Shown: in pieces, positions 26,408 to 36,172 of the stretch | Position numbering within the stretch: the first letter of the stretch is position 1 | Layout: every line of letters starts with the position of its first letter | DNA from: UBA8337 sp965221415 | GTDB lineage: Bacteria; Pseudomonadota; Alphaproteobacteria; RS24 | Direction of reading: 5' to 3' | DNA: 64,000 bases | Assembly (NCBI GenBank): GCA_965221415.1 | Contig: OZ244887.1 | Span: forward strand, 434,001 to 498,000 | Program-made: the position numbers and the translations under genes | The notes under the pieces: generated by a model | What the model saw: only the letters and a program-made list of their open reading frames with translations | Database searches by the model: none | What the model was told of the DNA's origin: nothing

Positions 26408-28503
26408 TGGCGGGGGCGGAAAAACCTGTCGCAAAGCTCAGTGAGGCTGAGGCGGCTGATGAGTTGGCGCGTTTGGCCAAGGAGATGGCGGCGCATGATG
26501 CGGCTTATTATCTTGAGGACGCGCCGCTTATTTCTGATGCTGATTATGATGCTCTGCGCCAGCGCAATAATGCGCTTGAGGCACGGTTTCCTGAGCTGAA
26601 ACGTAGCGATAGCCCAAGCGATAAGGTTGGGACTGCGCCGTCGGCGGCGTTTGGCAAGATTGAACACGCCGTGCCGATGCTCTCGCTGGGTAACGCTTTT
26701 AATGATGATGATGTCGGCGATTTTGAAGCCCGTCTGCGGCGGTTTTTGAATCTGGATGACGGTGCTGCGTTAGCGTTTACGTCGGAGCCAAAAATTGATG
26801 GTCTGTCGATTAGCCTGCGCTATGAGAAGGGCGCACTGGTGCATGGTGCGACGCGTGGCGATGGGTATGTTGGCGAGGATGTCACGGCCAATTTGAAAAC
26901 GGTCGCGGATATTCCCCACAAACTGCCAGATGGCGTTCCTGATATTGTTGAGGTACGCGGCGAGGTCTATATGAAACATGCCGATTTCGAGGCGTTGAAC
27001 GCGCGCCAAGAGGCAGAGGGCGGCAAGGCGTTTGCCAATCCGCGCAATGCGGCGGCGGGGAGTTTGCGCCAGTTGGATGCGAGCGTCACGGCGGCGCGTC
27101 CGTTGAGCTTTTTTGCTTATACATGGGGAGCGATGAGCGCCATGCCATCAGAGACACAAAGCGGCATGATGGATTATTTTCGTGACTGGGGATTTGTCGT
27201 CAATCCAGAGTTTGTGCGCGTGACGGCGGCGGCAGAATTACTGGCGCATTGGGCAGATATTGACACACGTCGTGCGCTGCTGGGTTATGATATTGACGGC
27301 ATGGTCTATAAGGTTGACCGACTTGATTATCAGCAAAGATTGGGCTTTGTGTCGCGTGCGCCGCGTTGGGCGATTGCCCATAAATTTGCCGCCGAACAAG
27401 CCACGACGCGGCTGAATGATATTGAGATTCAGGTCGGACGCACGGGCGCGCTCACGCCCGTGGCGAAGCTAGAGCCAGTAACGGTCGGGGGCGTGCGCGT
27501 GTCCAATGCGACGCTGCACAATGCGGATGAAATTACGCGCAAAGATATTCGCATCAACGATATGGTGGTGATACAACGCGCTGGCGATGTTATCCCGCAA
27601 GTGGTCGAGGTGCTGCTCGACCAACGCGATAAAAATAGCAAAGAGTTTGTCTTTCCGACAACATGCCCTGCATGCGATAGGCCTGCGGAACGTGAAACCC
27701 GCGAGGATGGCTCGGAGGATGTTATCACGCGGTGTACGGGCGGGTTTAATTGCCCCGCGCAAGCGCGGGAACGGTTGAAGCATTTTGTATCGCGCGATGC
27801 TTTGGATATTGACGGGTTGGGAAGCAAGCAGATTGATGATTTTTGGGAATTGGGGCTTATTCGCGCCCCGCAGGATATTTTCACTTTGCGGGACAGATAT
27901 GAAAATGACCCGCCCGACATATGGCGGTATAGCTCTGGTAAAAAACAAGGCACGTTGAAAGATAGTGCGGCCAAGCTGTTTTCGGCGATTGAGGCGCGTA
28001 AAAATGTGACGCTTGAGCGATTTATTTTTGCGCTTGGCATTCGTCATATTGGTGGCACGACGGCGCGGTTATTGGCGCGTCATTTTGGCTCGATTGAGGC
28101 GATGATGGACGAAAAGAACGCGCGCGATGATTTAGCGGCACTGGATGGGGTTGGCGCGGTGATGTTGGATGCGCTGGCTGCGTTTTTCGCCGCGCCAGAT
28201 AATCGCGCGAGTGTCACAGCGTTGTTGGATGCAGGTGTTGCCCCGACGCCGCCCGCAGAGGTGAGCCATGATACAGCAGTGGCGGGTAAAACCATTGTGT
28301 TTACGGGGACGTTGGAACAGATGACCCGCGCTGAGGCCAAGGCGCGGGCAGAGACGATGGGCGCAAAAGTCGTTGGCTCGGTGTCGGCCAAGACAGATAT
28401 TTTGGTTGCGGGCGAAAGCTCTGGCTCGAAACTGACGAAAGCGCAAGAGCTTGGCGTTGAAGTGTTGAGCGAAGCAGACTGGTTAAAACTGGCGGCGCTT
28501 TAG
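26407..28503 (+). CDS. ligA: NAD-dependent DNA ligase LigA
   Basis: A 698-residue replicative DNA ligase. An N-terminal Ia domain (AAYYLEDAPLISDADYDAL) binds NMN. The adenylation domain carries the nucleophilic lysine in SEPKIDGLSISLRY. An OB fold and a four-cysteine zinc finger (CPACDR ... CTGGFNC) come next. Helix-hairpin-helix repeats and a C-terminal BRCT domain (GKTIVFTGTLEQMTRAEAKA) complete the protein. The length is normal. Its stop overlaps the stop of the convergent aminopeptidase gene. Confidence 0.98.
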   Translation: MAGAEKPVAKLSEAEAADELARLAKEMAAHDAAYYLEDAPLISDADYDALRQRNNALEARFPELKRSDSPSDKVGTAPSAAFGKIEHAVPMLSLGNAFNDDDVGDFEARLRRFLNLDDGAALAFTSEPKIDGLSISLRYEKGALVHGATRGDGYVGEDVTANLKTVADIPHKLPDGVPDIVEVRGEVYMKHADFEALNARQEAEGGKAFANPRNAAAGSLRQLDASVTAARPLSFFAYTWGAMSAMPSETQSGMMDYFRDWGFVVNPEFVRVTAAAELLAHWADIDTRRALLGYDIDGMVYKVDRLDYQQRLGFVSRAPRWAIAHKFAAEQATTRLNDIEIQVGRTGALTPVAKLEPVTVGGVRVSNATLHNADEITRKDIRINDMVVIQRAGDVIPQVVEVLLDQRDKNSKEFVFPTTCPACDRPAERETREDGSEDVITRCTGGFNCPAQARERLKHFVSRDALDIDGLGSKQIDDFWELGLIRAPQDIFTLRDRYENDPPDIWRYSSGKKQGTLKDSAAKLFSAIEARKNVTLERFIFALGIRHIGGTTARLLARHFGSIEAMMDEKNARDDLAALDGVGAVMLDALAAFFAAPDNRASVTALLDAGVAPTPPAEVSHDTAVAGKTIVFTGTLEQMTRAEAKARAETMGAKVVGSVSAKTDILVAGESSGSKLTKAQELGVEVLSEADWLKLAAL

Positions 28504-30302
28504 AGAGGTTTGCAGTTTTTCTTGAGCCAGTTTTTCGTGGGCGCATCGACTTTTGACAGCAGGGTTTTTTGTACCATGGCGTGATAATTATCGAGCCATG
28601 CGATTTCGTGATGGCTGAGCGCGGATTTATCGATAAGGCGGCGGTCAATCGGGGCGAGGGTCAGCGGCTCGAACCCAAGCATTGGGCGTGCGCCTTTGGG
28701 GGTTTTGAGGGCGGTCACATATTGTAGGTTTTCGATGCGGATGCCGAATTTCCCTGTTTCATAATAGCCCGGCTCATTGGAGACAATCATGCCTTCTTGC
28801 AGCGGCACAAGCCCGCCTTTGGAGATACGCTGCGGGCCTTCATGGACTGACAAATAGCTGCCAACGCCGTGGCCTGTGCCGTGGTCAAAATCTTGGTTGG
28901 CTTGCCATAGGGGGGCACGCGCTAATGTGTCGAGTTGCATGCCGTTTGTGCCGATAGGAAAGCACGCTGTCGCGAGCGCGATATGTCCGCGCAAAACGCG
29001 GGTGAAGGCTTGCACTGCTCCTTTGGGGGGTGCTTTGCCCTCGATGAGGACGGTGCGGGTGACATCGGTCGTGCCTTGTTGATATTGCCCGCCGCTATCT
29101 ATCAAATATAAATCGCCTGCTTGTAGGCGGCGATTGGTTTTTTCGGTGACGCGATAATGCACGATAGCGCCATTAGCGCCGGTTCCTGATATTGTATCGA
29201 AGCTTAAATCGCGCAATTTTCCGGTGGCGTGGCGATAGGCTTCGGCTTTTTTGGCGGCGCTGATTTCGTCGAGTTTTCCGTGGGCGGCGTTTTTATCGAG
29301 CCATGCGAGAAAGTTGCACAAAGCGGTGCCGTCCATTTTGTGTGCGGCTTTGCTGGCGCGTATTTCGGCTTTGGTTTTGTTTGCTTTGGGGAGAGCGCAG
29401 GGGTCGCTCATGCGCACGATATTGGCGTTTGGCAGTTGCGTGCCGAACCATGCGGGCGTGGTGGTTGGGTCAAAGGCGATGGTTTTGGCTTTGATGGCGT
29501 GCAGGGCTTCGGCTAATTTGTCAGGCTGATGCAAGGTGAGGCCGCGTCCGATATGTGCGCGTAGCTTGGCGGACACACGGGGCGCATCGATGAACCAGTC
29601 AAACTGCGCCGATTTATGCAAAATACCGAATGACAGCGCAAACGGCGTGTGCGGCACATCATGGGCGCGAATATTCAGCAGCCACGCGATGTTCTCTGGC
29701 TGGGCGATGAGCAGCATATCTTGGCCTGCGGCTTTCATTTGCTTGGCGAGCGTGCGGCGTTTTTCGAGCGAACTGCGCCCTGCCAACTGGTCGGGATGCG
29801 CGATGATTTTCGTTTGCGGCAAAGCGGGACGGTCGTCCCAAATCGTATCGAGGGGATTGTCATCGACCAATACGAGTCGTGCGGCCTTCGCGGTCAGGCT
29901 ATCGCGATAGGCTTGCACGTTGGTTTCGCTGTGTAGTTTCGGGTCGATGCCGATATCATGGCCTGATTTCACCTGCGCCGCGAGCCATTGGCTAGGTGGA
30001 GTTTCCATGATGTTGATAATAGAGAACTGTTTGCTATCGACTTGTTGAGGAGCTTGCAAAATATAACGCCCATCAACAAACAGGGCGGCTTTGCGTTTGA
30101 GTACAATCGCGGTGCCAGCTGAACCGCCAAAGCCAGTTAGATATTTCAGCCGTTCATGGGCGGCGGGCACATATTCGCCTTGATACTCATCTTCGCGCGG
30201 TATGATGAAACCGTCGAGTTTGCGTTTGGTCAGCTGTGCCCGTAGGGCTTTGAGTGTATCGGGGTGGCCGCCAAAACAATCATTGTCGAAATTCTGAAAC
30301 AT
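28500..30302 (-). CDS. M24-family Xaa-Pro aminopeptidase
   Basis: A 600-residue cytoplasmic metallopeptidase of the three-domain aminopeptidase P type. Two creatinase-like N-terminal domains are followed by the M24 'pita-bread' domain from about residue 310. Metal ligands are visible in LIDSGGQYQQGTTDVTRT (two Asp), TGHGVGSYLSVHEGPQ (His) and EPGYYETGKFGIRIEN (Glu), and the C-terminus carries the short M24_C extension. It should remove N-terminal residues preceding proline. I use the ATG at 30302; a GTG at 30308 would add two residues. It lies three or more bases downstream of the helicase gene on the same strand. Confidence 0.92.
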   Translation of the reverse strand: MFQNFDNDCFGGHPDTLKALRAQLTKRKLDGFIIPREDEYQGEYVPAAHERLKYLTGFGGSAGTAIVLKRKAALFVDGRYILQAPQQVDSKQFSIINIMETPPSQWLAAQVKSGHDIGIDPKLHSETNVQAYRDSLTAKAARLVLVDDNPLDTIWDDRPALPQTKIIAHPDQLAGRSSLEKRRTLAKQMKAAGQDMLLIAQPENIAWLLNIRAHDVPHTPFALSFGILHKSAQFDWFIDAPRVSAKLRAHIGRGLTLHQPDKLAEALHAIKAKTIAFDPTTTPAWFGTQLPNANIVRMSDPCALPKANKTKAEIRASKAAHKMDGTALCNFLAWLDKNAAHGKLDEISAAKKAEAYRHATGKLRDLSFDTISGTGANGAIVHYRVTEKTNRRLQAGDLYLIDSGGQYQQGTTDVTRTVLIEGKAPPKGAVQAFTRVLRGHIALATACFPIGTNGMQLDTLARAPLWQANQDFDHGTGHGVGSYLSVHEGPQRISKGGLVPLQEGMIVSNEPGYYETGKFGIRIENLQYVTALKTPKGARPMLGFEPLTLAPIDRRLIDKSALSHHEIAWLDNYHAMVQKTLLSKVDAPTKNWLKKNCKPL

Positions 30303-30311
30303 GGGCACACT

Positions 30312-32666
30312 CTAGTGCTTCTCGACATAGCTATCGAGAACTTTCTTTGTGCCAGATTTTTCGAACACGACGGTCAGCTTATTGCCTTCGATGGCTTGGA
30401 TGCGGCCATAGCCGAATTTCTGGTGAAAAATCCGTTCGCCGCGTGAATAGGCGCTGTCGTTCATCGTTTGGGCGCGGCCTTCGATGGTTGGCGGCGCACT
30501 GCCGCTTTTGCCCGATTTCATGCGGGATTGAGCGCGTTGCCAGCCGGGGCTGTTATAGCTAGCGGTCGAGAAATCATTGGCAAAGCGGCTTTGCGGGGAG
30601 AAATCGCTTACATCGCCATTGCCTTCGGCGACTTCGACATGCGCCATGGGTAATTCGTCGACAAAGCGCGACGGTAGCGCCGATATCCATTGGCCATGGG
30701 TGCGTCGATTGCCCGCAAAAGAGATGGTCGCGCGCACTTTGGCGCGGGTGATGCCGACATAGGCAAGGCGGCGTTCTTCTTCGAGACCTTTAGTGCCGCT
30801 TTCGTCGAGGCTGCGTTGGTGGGGAAAGAGGCCGTCCTCCCAGCCGGGGAGAAAAACGGTTTCGAACTCAAGCCCTTTGGCGGCATGCAGCGTCATCAGC
30901 GAGACTTTATCTTCTGTGTCATTGTTCTGCGCTTCCATGACGAGCGATATGTGTTCGAGATAGCCAGCCAATGTTTCGAACTCATCCATGGAGCGCACCA
31001 GCTCTTTTAGATTTTCCAATTTCCCCGGCGCGTCGGGCGATTTATCGGCTTGCCACATGGCGGTATAGCCGCTTTCGTCGAGCACCAACTCGGCCAGTTC
31101 GGTATGGGTCATTGTGTCGACCAATGAGCGCCAATGCGTCACGGCATGGACAAATCCTGATAGGGCGCGTCGTGCGGCGGGTTTTAATTCTTCGGTATCG
31201 ATAATTTGCTCGGCGGTGCGGAACATTGATTTATCTTGGCCACGCGCTGCCCCGCGTAGTGTTTGCAGTGCCACATTGCCTAGTCCACGGCGCGGGCGAT
31301 TGCAGATGCGCTCGAAAGCGAGGTCATCATCGGGCTGTGCAATCAATCGCAAATAGGCGTTGGCATCGCGAATCTCGGCGCGTTCATAGAATCGCGGGCC
31401 GCCAATGACGCGATACGGAATACCAAACGAGATGAAGCGGTCTTCAAATTCGCGCATTTGAAAACTGGCGCGCACCAGTACCGCCATCTCATTTAGCTTG
31501 TGGCCGTGGCGTTGATGGTTTTCGATATCATCGGCAGTCAGGCGGGCTTCTTCTTCGCCATCCCATGTGCTGCGTACTTTTACCTTTTCGCCGTCTTCGT
31601 GTCGGTCTGTCCAAAGCGTTTTGCCGAGGCGATTTTCATTTGCGGCAATCAGGCCGGCTGCGGTCGCCAAAATATGCGGGGTGGAACGGTAATTGCGCTC
31701 AAGGCGAATAATCCCTGCGCCGGGGAAATCTTTTTCAAAGCGCAAGATATTGTCGACTTCCGCGCCGCGCCACCCATAGATGGATTGGTCGTCGTCACCG
31801 ACACAGCAAATATTATTATGCCCTTGTGCTAATAGGCGCAGCCACAAATATTGCACTGTATTAGTGTCTTGATACTCATCGACCAGAATATGCTTGAAGC
31901 GTTGTTGATACTCGACAAGCACGGCCTCGTTTTCCTGAAACAGTCGCAGACATTCGAGCAGCAGGTCGCCAAAATCGGTGGCGTTGAGAATCTTTAAGCG
32001 GGTTTGATAGGCGCGATATAATTTGCCGCCTTTGCCATCGGCGAAAAAACTGCTTTCTCCTTCAGGCACATTATCAGGCGACCAGCCACGGTTTTTCCAA
32101 CGGTCAATGAGCATCGCCATTTGGCGAGCAGGCCAGCGTTTTTCGTCGATGTTCTCGGCTTGAATCAGTTGTTTTATCAAGCGGATTTGGTCATCCGTGT
32201 CGAGGATGGTGAAATCGGGGCGCAATTCGACCAATTCAGCGTGTTGGCGCAAGATACGCGCCGATAGCGAATGAAATGTGCCAAGCCACGGCATGCCTTC
32301 GACGGTTTCGCCGAGCATCTCGCTGATGCGGTCTTTCATTTCGCGGGCGGCTTTATTGGTAAAGGTGACGGCGAGAATTTGGCTTGGCCACGCTTGCTGG
32401 GTCGCGATTTTATAAGAAATACGGGTGGTCAGCGCACGGGTTTTTCCGGTGCCTGCGCCTGCCAACAATAAGAGCGGGCCATCATCTGCGGTGACGGCTT
32501 TGCGCTGTTCGTCGTTTAGCGCATCCAATAGGGGTTCGAGACGGTGCTGCGCGCTGGCTTGCTGGGCGCGTTGCGACACGCTCATCTCTGACTCATCAGC
32601 AGATGTTGTCGGCGTATGTGACGCAGGCATTTCAGAGCCTAAATCGAACGGATCATCACCCATCAT
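30312..32666 (-). CDS. uvrD: ATP-dependent DNA helicase, UvrD/PcrA type
   Basis: A superfamily 1A 3'-5' helicase of about 784 residues. Motif I is LLLAGAGTGKTRALTTRI, motif Ia is AVTFTNKAAREM, motif II is LVDEYQDTNTVQY and motif III is CVGDDDQSIYGWRGA. RNYRST and LMTLHAAKGLEFETVFLPGWEDG follow, together with EERRLAYVGITRAK. The short C-terminal tail (YGRIQAIEGNKLTVVFEKSGTKKVLDSYVEKH) is the Tudor-like domain that binds RNA polymerase in PcrA/UvrD. It acts in mismatch and excision repair. GTG at 32672 or ATG at 32666 are possible starts. Confidence 0.95.
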   Translation of the reverse strand: MMGDDPFDLGSEMPASHTPTTSADESEMSVSQRAQQASAQHRLEPLLDALNDEQRKAVTADDGPLLLLAGAGTGKTRALTTRISYKIATQQAWPSQILAVTFTNKAAREMKDRISEMLGETVEGMPWLGTFHSLSARILRQHAELVELRPDFTILDTDDQIRLIKQLIQAENIDEKRWPARQMAMLIDRWKNRGWSPDNVPEGESSFFADGKGGKLYRAYQTRLKILNATDFGDLLLECLRLFQENEAVLVEYQQRFKHILVDEYQDTNTVQYLWLRLLAQGHNNICCVGDDDQSIYGWRGAEVDNILRFEKDFPGAGIIRLERNYRSTPHILATAAGLIAANENRLGKTLWTDRHEDGEKVKVRSTWDGEEEARLTADDIENHQRHGHKLNEMAVLVRASFQMREFEDRFISFGIPYRVIGGPRFYERAEIRDANAYLRLIAQPDDDLAFERICNRPRRGLGNVALQTLRGAARGQDKSMFRTAEQIIDTEELKPAARRALSGFVHAVTHWRSLVDTMTHTELAELVLDESGYTAMWQADKSPDAPGKLENLKELVRSMDEFETLAGYLEHISLVMEAQNNDTEDKVSLMTLHAAKGLEFETVFLPGWEDGLFPHQRSLDESGTKGLEEERRLAYVGITRAKVRATISFAGNRRTHGQWISALPSRFVDELPMAHVEVAEGNGDVSDFSPQSRFANDFSTASYNSPGWQRAQSRMKSGKSGSAPPTIEGRAQTMNDSAYSRGERIFHQKFGYGRIQAIEGNKLTVVFEKSGTKKVLDSYVEKH

Positions 32667-32765
32667 TTTCACTTAAATTGATTCTTGTCTTAGCGCATAA
32701 TGCTTGCCTAGCCAAATATGGGGCGAGTTGGTAGTGTGGAGCAGATTTAGCCTTTTAGGAGCGTC

Positions 32766-35700
32766 ATGCGGTTTCCGGCCATTCCGATTATATTTTTGCT
32801 GCTGATATTGCTGTCGGTTGGCGTTGTGGTGCCGAATCTTGCGCCGCTTTTGCCTGACCGCATTGATTTGGCGAAGCTTTTATCTAATCGTGTTGATATG
32901 CGCGTGCGGCTCGATGGCGATATTCGCGTGCGGTTTTTGCCGCGCCCGCAGATTATCTTTAACGATGTCCAGATTATGAGCGAGGCGGCGCAGACCGATG
33001 GTTTGGTGGCTGCTATTCCCGTTTTGGTGATTGACCTTGATGGCACGGATTTTCTGCAACGCAAGATTTCGCTGAACAGAGTTTCGGTGCGCGATGCGCA
33101 GATTGATGTGCGACTGGCGCAAGGCTCAACGCAGCTATTGGGGGCGTTGTTGGGGCAGCAGCAAATCGGCTGGCAGTTTAGCGATAGCCGCGTCAGCGTG
33201 ACGGGTCTGAATACGCTGAGTCCCGCAGATAGAGTGGTGCTGCCGCGCTTGTCGCTATTGATGGCACCGCGCGATGATGGCGACCCGTTGATTTTGCGCT
33301 TCACGCATCCGCTCGGCAATGATTCAGACGCGCAGTTTCGCTTGCGCTTATCGGAACGGGGCAACGATACCCTCGAGGTGAGCGCAGAGCTTGCGATGGG
33401 GTCGAACGAAAGATTGGCCTTTGAGGGCTTTGTGTCGCGGCGGGCGCGTTGGCGGATGGATGGCGAGTTGGCACTGTCGTCGGCCAATATGTTGGCGGCG
33501 ACACTGGAGCATTACACGCCGCTGGAGATTGTGCCAGAGGCACGCAGGATAGAATTTTCGGGGCTGGTGCGGGGCGACCGCACGGGCTTGCGTTCTGAAA
33601 ATCTTGAAGTGAGCGCACTGAATACCCTGTTTCAGTCGCGTTTGGCGTTTGATTGGCCACAAAAAATCGGTGATGCGCCTCTATTGACGGGGCGGATGTC
33701 GACAGGCTCGATTAACCTTGAGGGGTTGGCGATGCGGCAAGCTTCGGGTTCTTCGCGTGCCGCGCCGCCGCTGCCGTCTGATTTATGGGAGGCGTTTTTC
33801 CCCGACCTTGCTTTGGGTATGCGGATTGAGGCCAATCAGTTTGAATTCGATGACGAGACGGGCAGCAATTTATTGCTTTCATTTGATTGGCGCGATGGGC
33901 GTGTCGATATCGACCGTATGAGCCTCAATTTACCGTTTCGCAGCGCGCTTTTATATACGGGTGTTTTTGATTTGAGGGCAGATAATCCGCACTTTGTTGG
34001 CAGTTTTTCGACGCGCAGTTCAGACATGCTTGCGGCCTCGATTTGGCTGGGCGATAAGTTGGAGTCTGATGTGAGTGGCTTTGTCGAAGCGGTTGATGAA
34101 ACGCGGTTTCAACGCGTCAGTCTTGCGGGCGATATTGAATGGTCAAATGCGGCGTTGACGCTCTCTAATCTGATAGGTCGCCTTGGCGATGACCGTCTTG
34201 AGGGCGCGGTGACTGTGCAGAGGGTGGAGGGGCCGCAAATGGATGTCGCGCTGTCTTTCAGCCGTTTCGATATGGCCGATTGGGGGATAACAGACGCGCG
34301 CACCGCAAATACCGCGTCGGTTTGGCAGCCGCTTAACCAGTTTATTGCGGCACGGTTACGGGATGAAAATAAAGACCGTTCTATCCGACTGGATGTTTCC
34401 GCGCAGCAGTTTTATTCTGGCACGGAGGCCTTTGGGTCGGCCAAATTGCAAGCGCAACTGAACGATAGAAGCCTCACCATTACGGCACTGGATTTACCAG
34501 ATTTTAGCGGCTCTGCGCTGTCGGCGGCGGGGGTTCTGCATTACGATGCGTCGCCGCTTTATGGCAAGCTATCGATTAAGCTCGATAGCCCTGCGATAGG
34601 GCGTTTTGCGCAAGCTTTCCCGTTGAATGGCGACCTGCCCGTTGCGATGCAGGCGGAAGTGCTGCTGACCGCCCCCGATGCCCCCGATTGGCCAAGGGTA
34701 AAGCTATTTAGCGCAGGCCATGTGGGGGCGTTGGAGGCGCAGCTTGATATCTCGACGCCGTCGCGCACGCTTGATTATGCGGTATCGGGCAGCACGCTGA
34801 ACGCTCGGCTGAAGGGCGCGGCGAATGATTTAGCGGATGCGTTTTCCCTACCGACGGCTTACAGCCCTGCGGCAAACGGCCAGATGCAATTTGATTTAGC
34901 CGCGCAGAGTAACAATGTATCGACCGTTAATGGTCAGTTGCGTTTGGCGGGTGACCAGATGGATATTGCCGGCACGCTGCGTCCTTCGGCTGATGGCGGC
35001 CTGATGGAAGGCTCATTAACGGTTCAGTTGGCGGATTTTTTGCGACAAATTGACGAGACGACTCAAGCCCAGACTGTGCCGGCTTCGGTGCGCATGCAGA
35101 TTAACGCGTCGCGCAGCAATATTGGATTTTCTAATCTTGAGGGGCAAATCGGCGATGGGCAGGTGACGGGGGAAGGCTTGGTGCAATTACAAGATGATAC
35201 CCCGCGCTTCAATGCCAGTATCGCGCTCGATGGCATGGATGCGAGTTGGCTGTTGCCGCAGTTTGGCGAGAATGGATGGTCGCAGGCCACGATGGCGTGG
35301 GCGTGGCTCGGTCGCACGGATGCCGAGATAGATTTGCGCGCCGTCAATTTAGGCGTTGGCCGTGTGCCCGTGTCGGCACTGACCGCGCAGCTGAAAGTAA
35401 CCGATGGGGTTTTAGAAGCGCCAGAGATTACCGCGCAATTATGGCGCGGGTCGCTCACGGCTAATTTGCAAGCCGAGGGCGGCAGTCTGACGCCTTATTT
35501 CAATCTTGAGACGACGTTTGCGGGTGTTCAACTTGATGACATGATGGATTCTTTATATGGGGCTAAATCGATTGCCGCGCCGATTGATGGTGTGCTGAAC
35601 CTGCGGGGACGGGGCGCGTCGGCGGCGGCGATGATGGTGTCGTTGGACGGCAATGCGCAATTTGAAATCGGCGAGGGTGCGTTTATTCTCGATACTGCAC

Positions 35701-35960
35701 CGCCTGCCAAGTTTGAGCGTGCGCTAGGGGTTATGAAATTGCAGCAGGGGCGGATTGACGATGCGCGCACTGATTTTGTTTTTGCCCCGCCGCAGCAGGA
35801 TGGGAATTTTCAGGGGCAGGTCAATTTTGTTTCTCGGCAAGTCGGTGGGCAATTGCGCTTATATCCTGCGCGTATTTGGGATATTTCGGGTGATTTAACC
35901 AATCCGCAAGTGGCACGCAAGCCGCTCCCCACGCCTACACCCGCGCCGCCAACGCCTTAG
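32766..35960 (+). CDS. AsmA-family protein
   Basis: A large protein of 1064 residues with one N-terminal membrane segment (PAIPIIFLLLILLSVGVVVP). An AsmA-like domain follows, beginning with the typical DIRVRFLPRPQIIFNDVQI. The rest is a long repetitive beta-rich region, and an AsmA_2-like part lies near residues 880-1030 (LRGRGASAAAMMVSLDGNAQFEIGEG). The C-terminus is a Pro/Thr tail. AsmA-like proteins span the periplasm and are proposed to move phospholipids between membranes. It is divergent from the helicase gene, with a 93-bp gap in which I see no convincing promoter. Its stop overlaps the next convergent stop. Confidence 0.88.
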   Translation: MRFPAIPIIFLLLILLSVGVVVPNLAPLLPDRIDLAKLLSNRVDMRVRLDGDIRVRFLPRPQIIFNDVQIMSEAAQTDGLVAAIPVLVIDLDGTDFLQRKISLNRVSVRDAQIDVRLAQGSTQLLGALLGQQQIGWQFSDSRVSVTGLNTLSPADRVVLPRLSLLMAPRDDGDPLILRFTHPLGNDSDAQFRLRLSERGNDTLEVSAELAMGSNERLAFEGFVSRRARWRMDGELALSSANMLAATLEHYTPLEIVPEARRIEFSGLVRGDRTGLRSENLEVSALNTLFQSRLAFDWPQKIGDAPLLTGRMSTGSINLEGLAMRQASGSSRAAPPLPSDLWEAFFPDLALGMRIEANQFEFDDETGSNLLLSFDWRDGRVDIDRMSLNLPFRSALLYTGVFDLRADNPHFVGSFSTRSSDMLAASIWLGDKLESDVSGFVEAVDETRFQRVSLAGDIEWSNAALTLSNLIGRLGDDRLEGAVTVQRVEGPQMDVALSFSRFDMADWGITDARTANTASVWQPLNQFIAARLRDENKDRSIRLDVSAQQFYSGTEAFGSAKLQAQLNDRSLTITALDLPDFSGSALSAAGVLHYDASPLYGKLSIKLDSPAIGRFAQAFPLNGDLPVAMQAEVLLTAPDAPDWPRVKLFSAGHVGALEAQLDISTPSRTLDYAVSGSTLNARLKGAANDLADAFSLPTAYSPAANGQMQFDLAAQSNNVSTVNGQLRLAGDQMDIAGTLRPSADGGLMEGSLTVQLADFLRQIDETTQAQTVPASVRMQINASRSNIGFSNLEGQIGDGQVTGEGLVQLQDDTPRFNASIALDGMDASWLLPQFGENGWSQATMAWAWLGRTDAEIDLRAVNLGVGRVPVSALTAQLKVTDGVLEAPEITAQLWRGSLTANLQAEGGSLTPYFNLETTFAGVQLDDMMDSLYGAKSIAAPIDGVLNLRGRGASAAAMMVSLDGNAQFEIGEGAFILDTAPPAKFERALGVMKLQQGRIDDARTDFVFAPPQQDGNFQGQVNFVSRQVGGQLRLYPARIWDISGDLTNPQVARKPLPTPTPAPPTP

Positions 35961-36166
35961 GCGTTACGCGCCCATGCAAGGATAGCCACGCGCAATGTGC
36001 TGGATAGGCTGGCTTGGCGCGTATCGGCATCGAGTTCTCTGATGAGGTTCGGCACGCTTTGATTGCGCGCAGCAGCCATTTCTTTCAACGCGTCCCAAAA
36101 GGCGGGCTCAAGCGATACGCTGGTGGCGTGGCCAGCTATCATGATGGAGCGTTTTTCGGGTTTCAT
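35957..36166 (-). CDS. Ribbon-helix-helix domain protein
   Basis: A 69-residue protein matching the small alphaproteobacterial ribbon-helix-helix family: KRSIMIAGHATSVSLEPAFWDALKEMAAARNQSVPNLI gives the beta strand and the two helices. Such proteins usually bind DNA as dimers, but the target of this family is not known to me. It lies six bases downstream of fumC on the same strand and ends across the AsmA-like gene's stop codon. The length is typical for this family. Confidence 0.8.
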   Translation of the reverse strand: MKPEKRSIMIAGHATSVSLEPAFWDALKEMAAARNQSVPNLIRELDADTRQASLSSTLRVAILAWARNA

Positions 36167-36172
36167 AAGGGT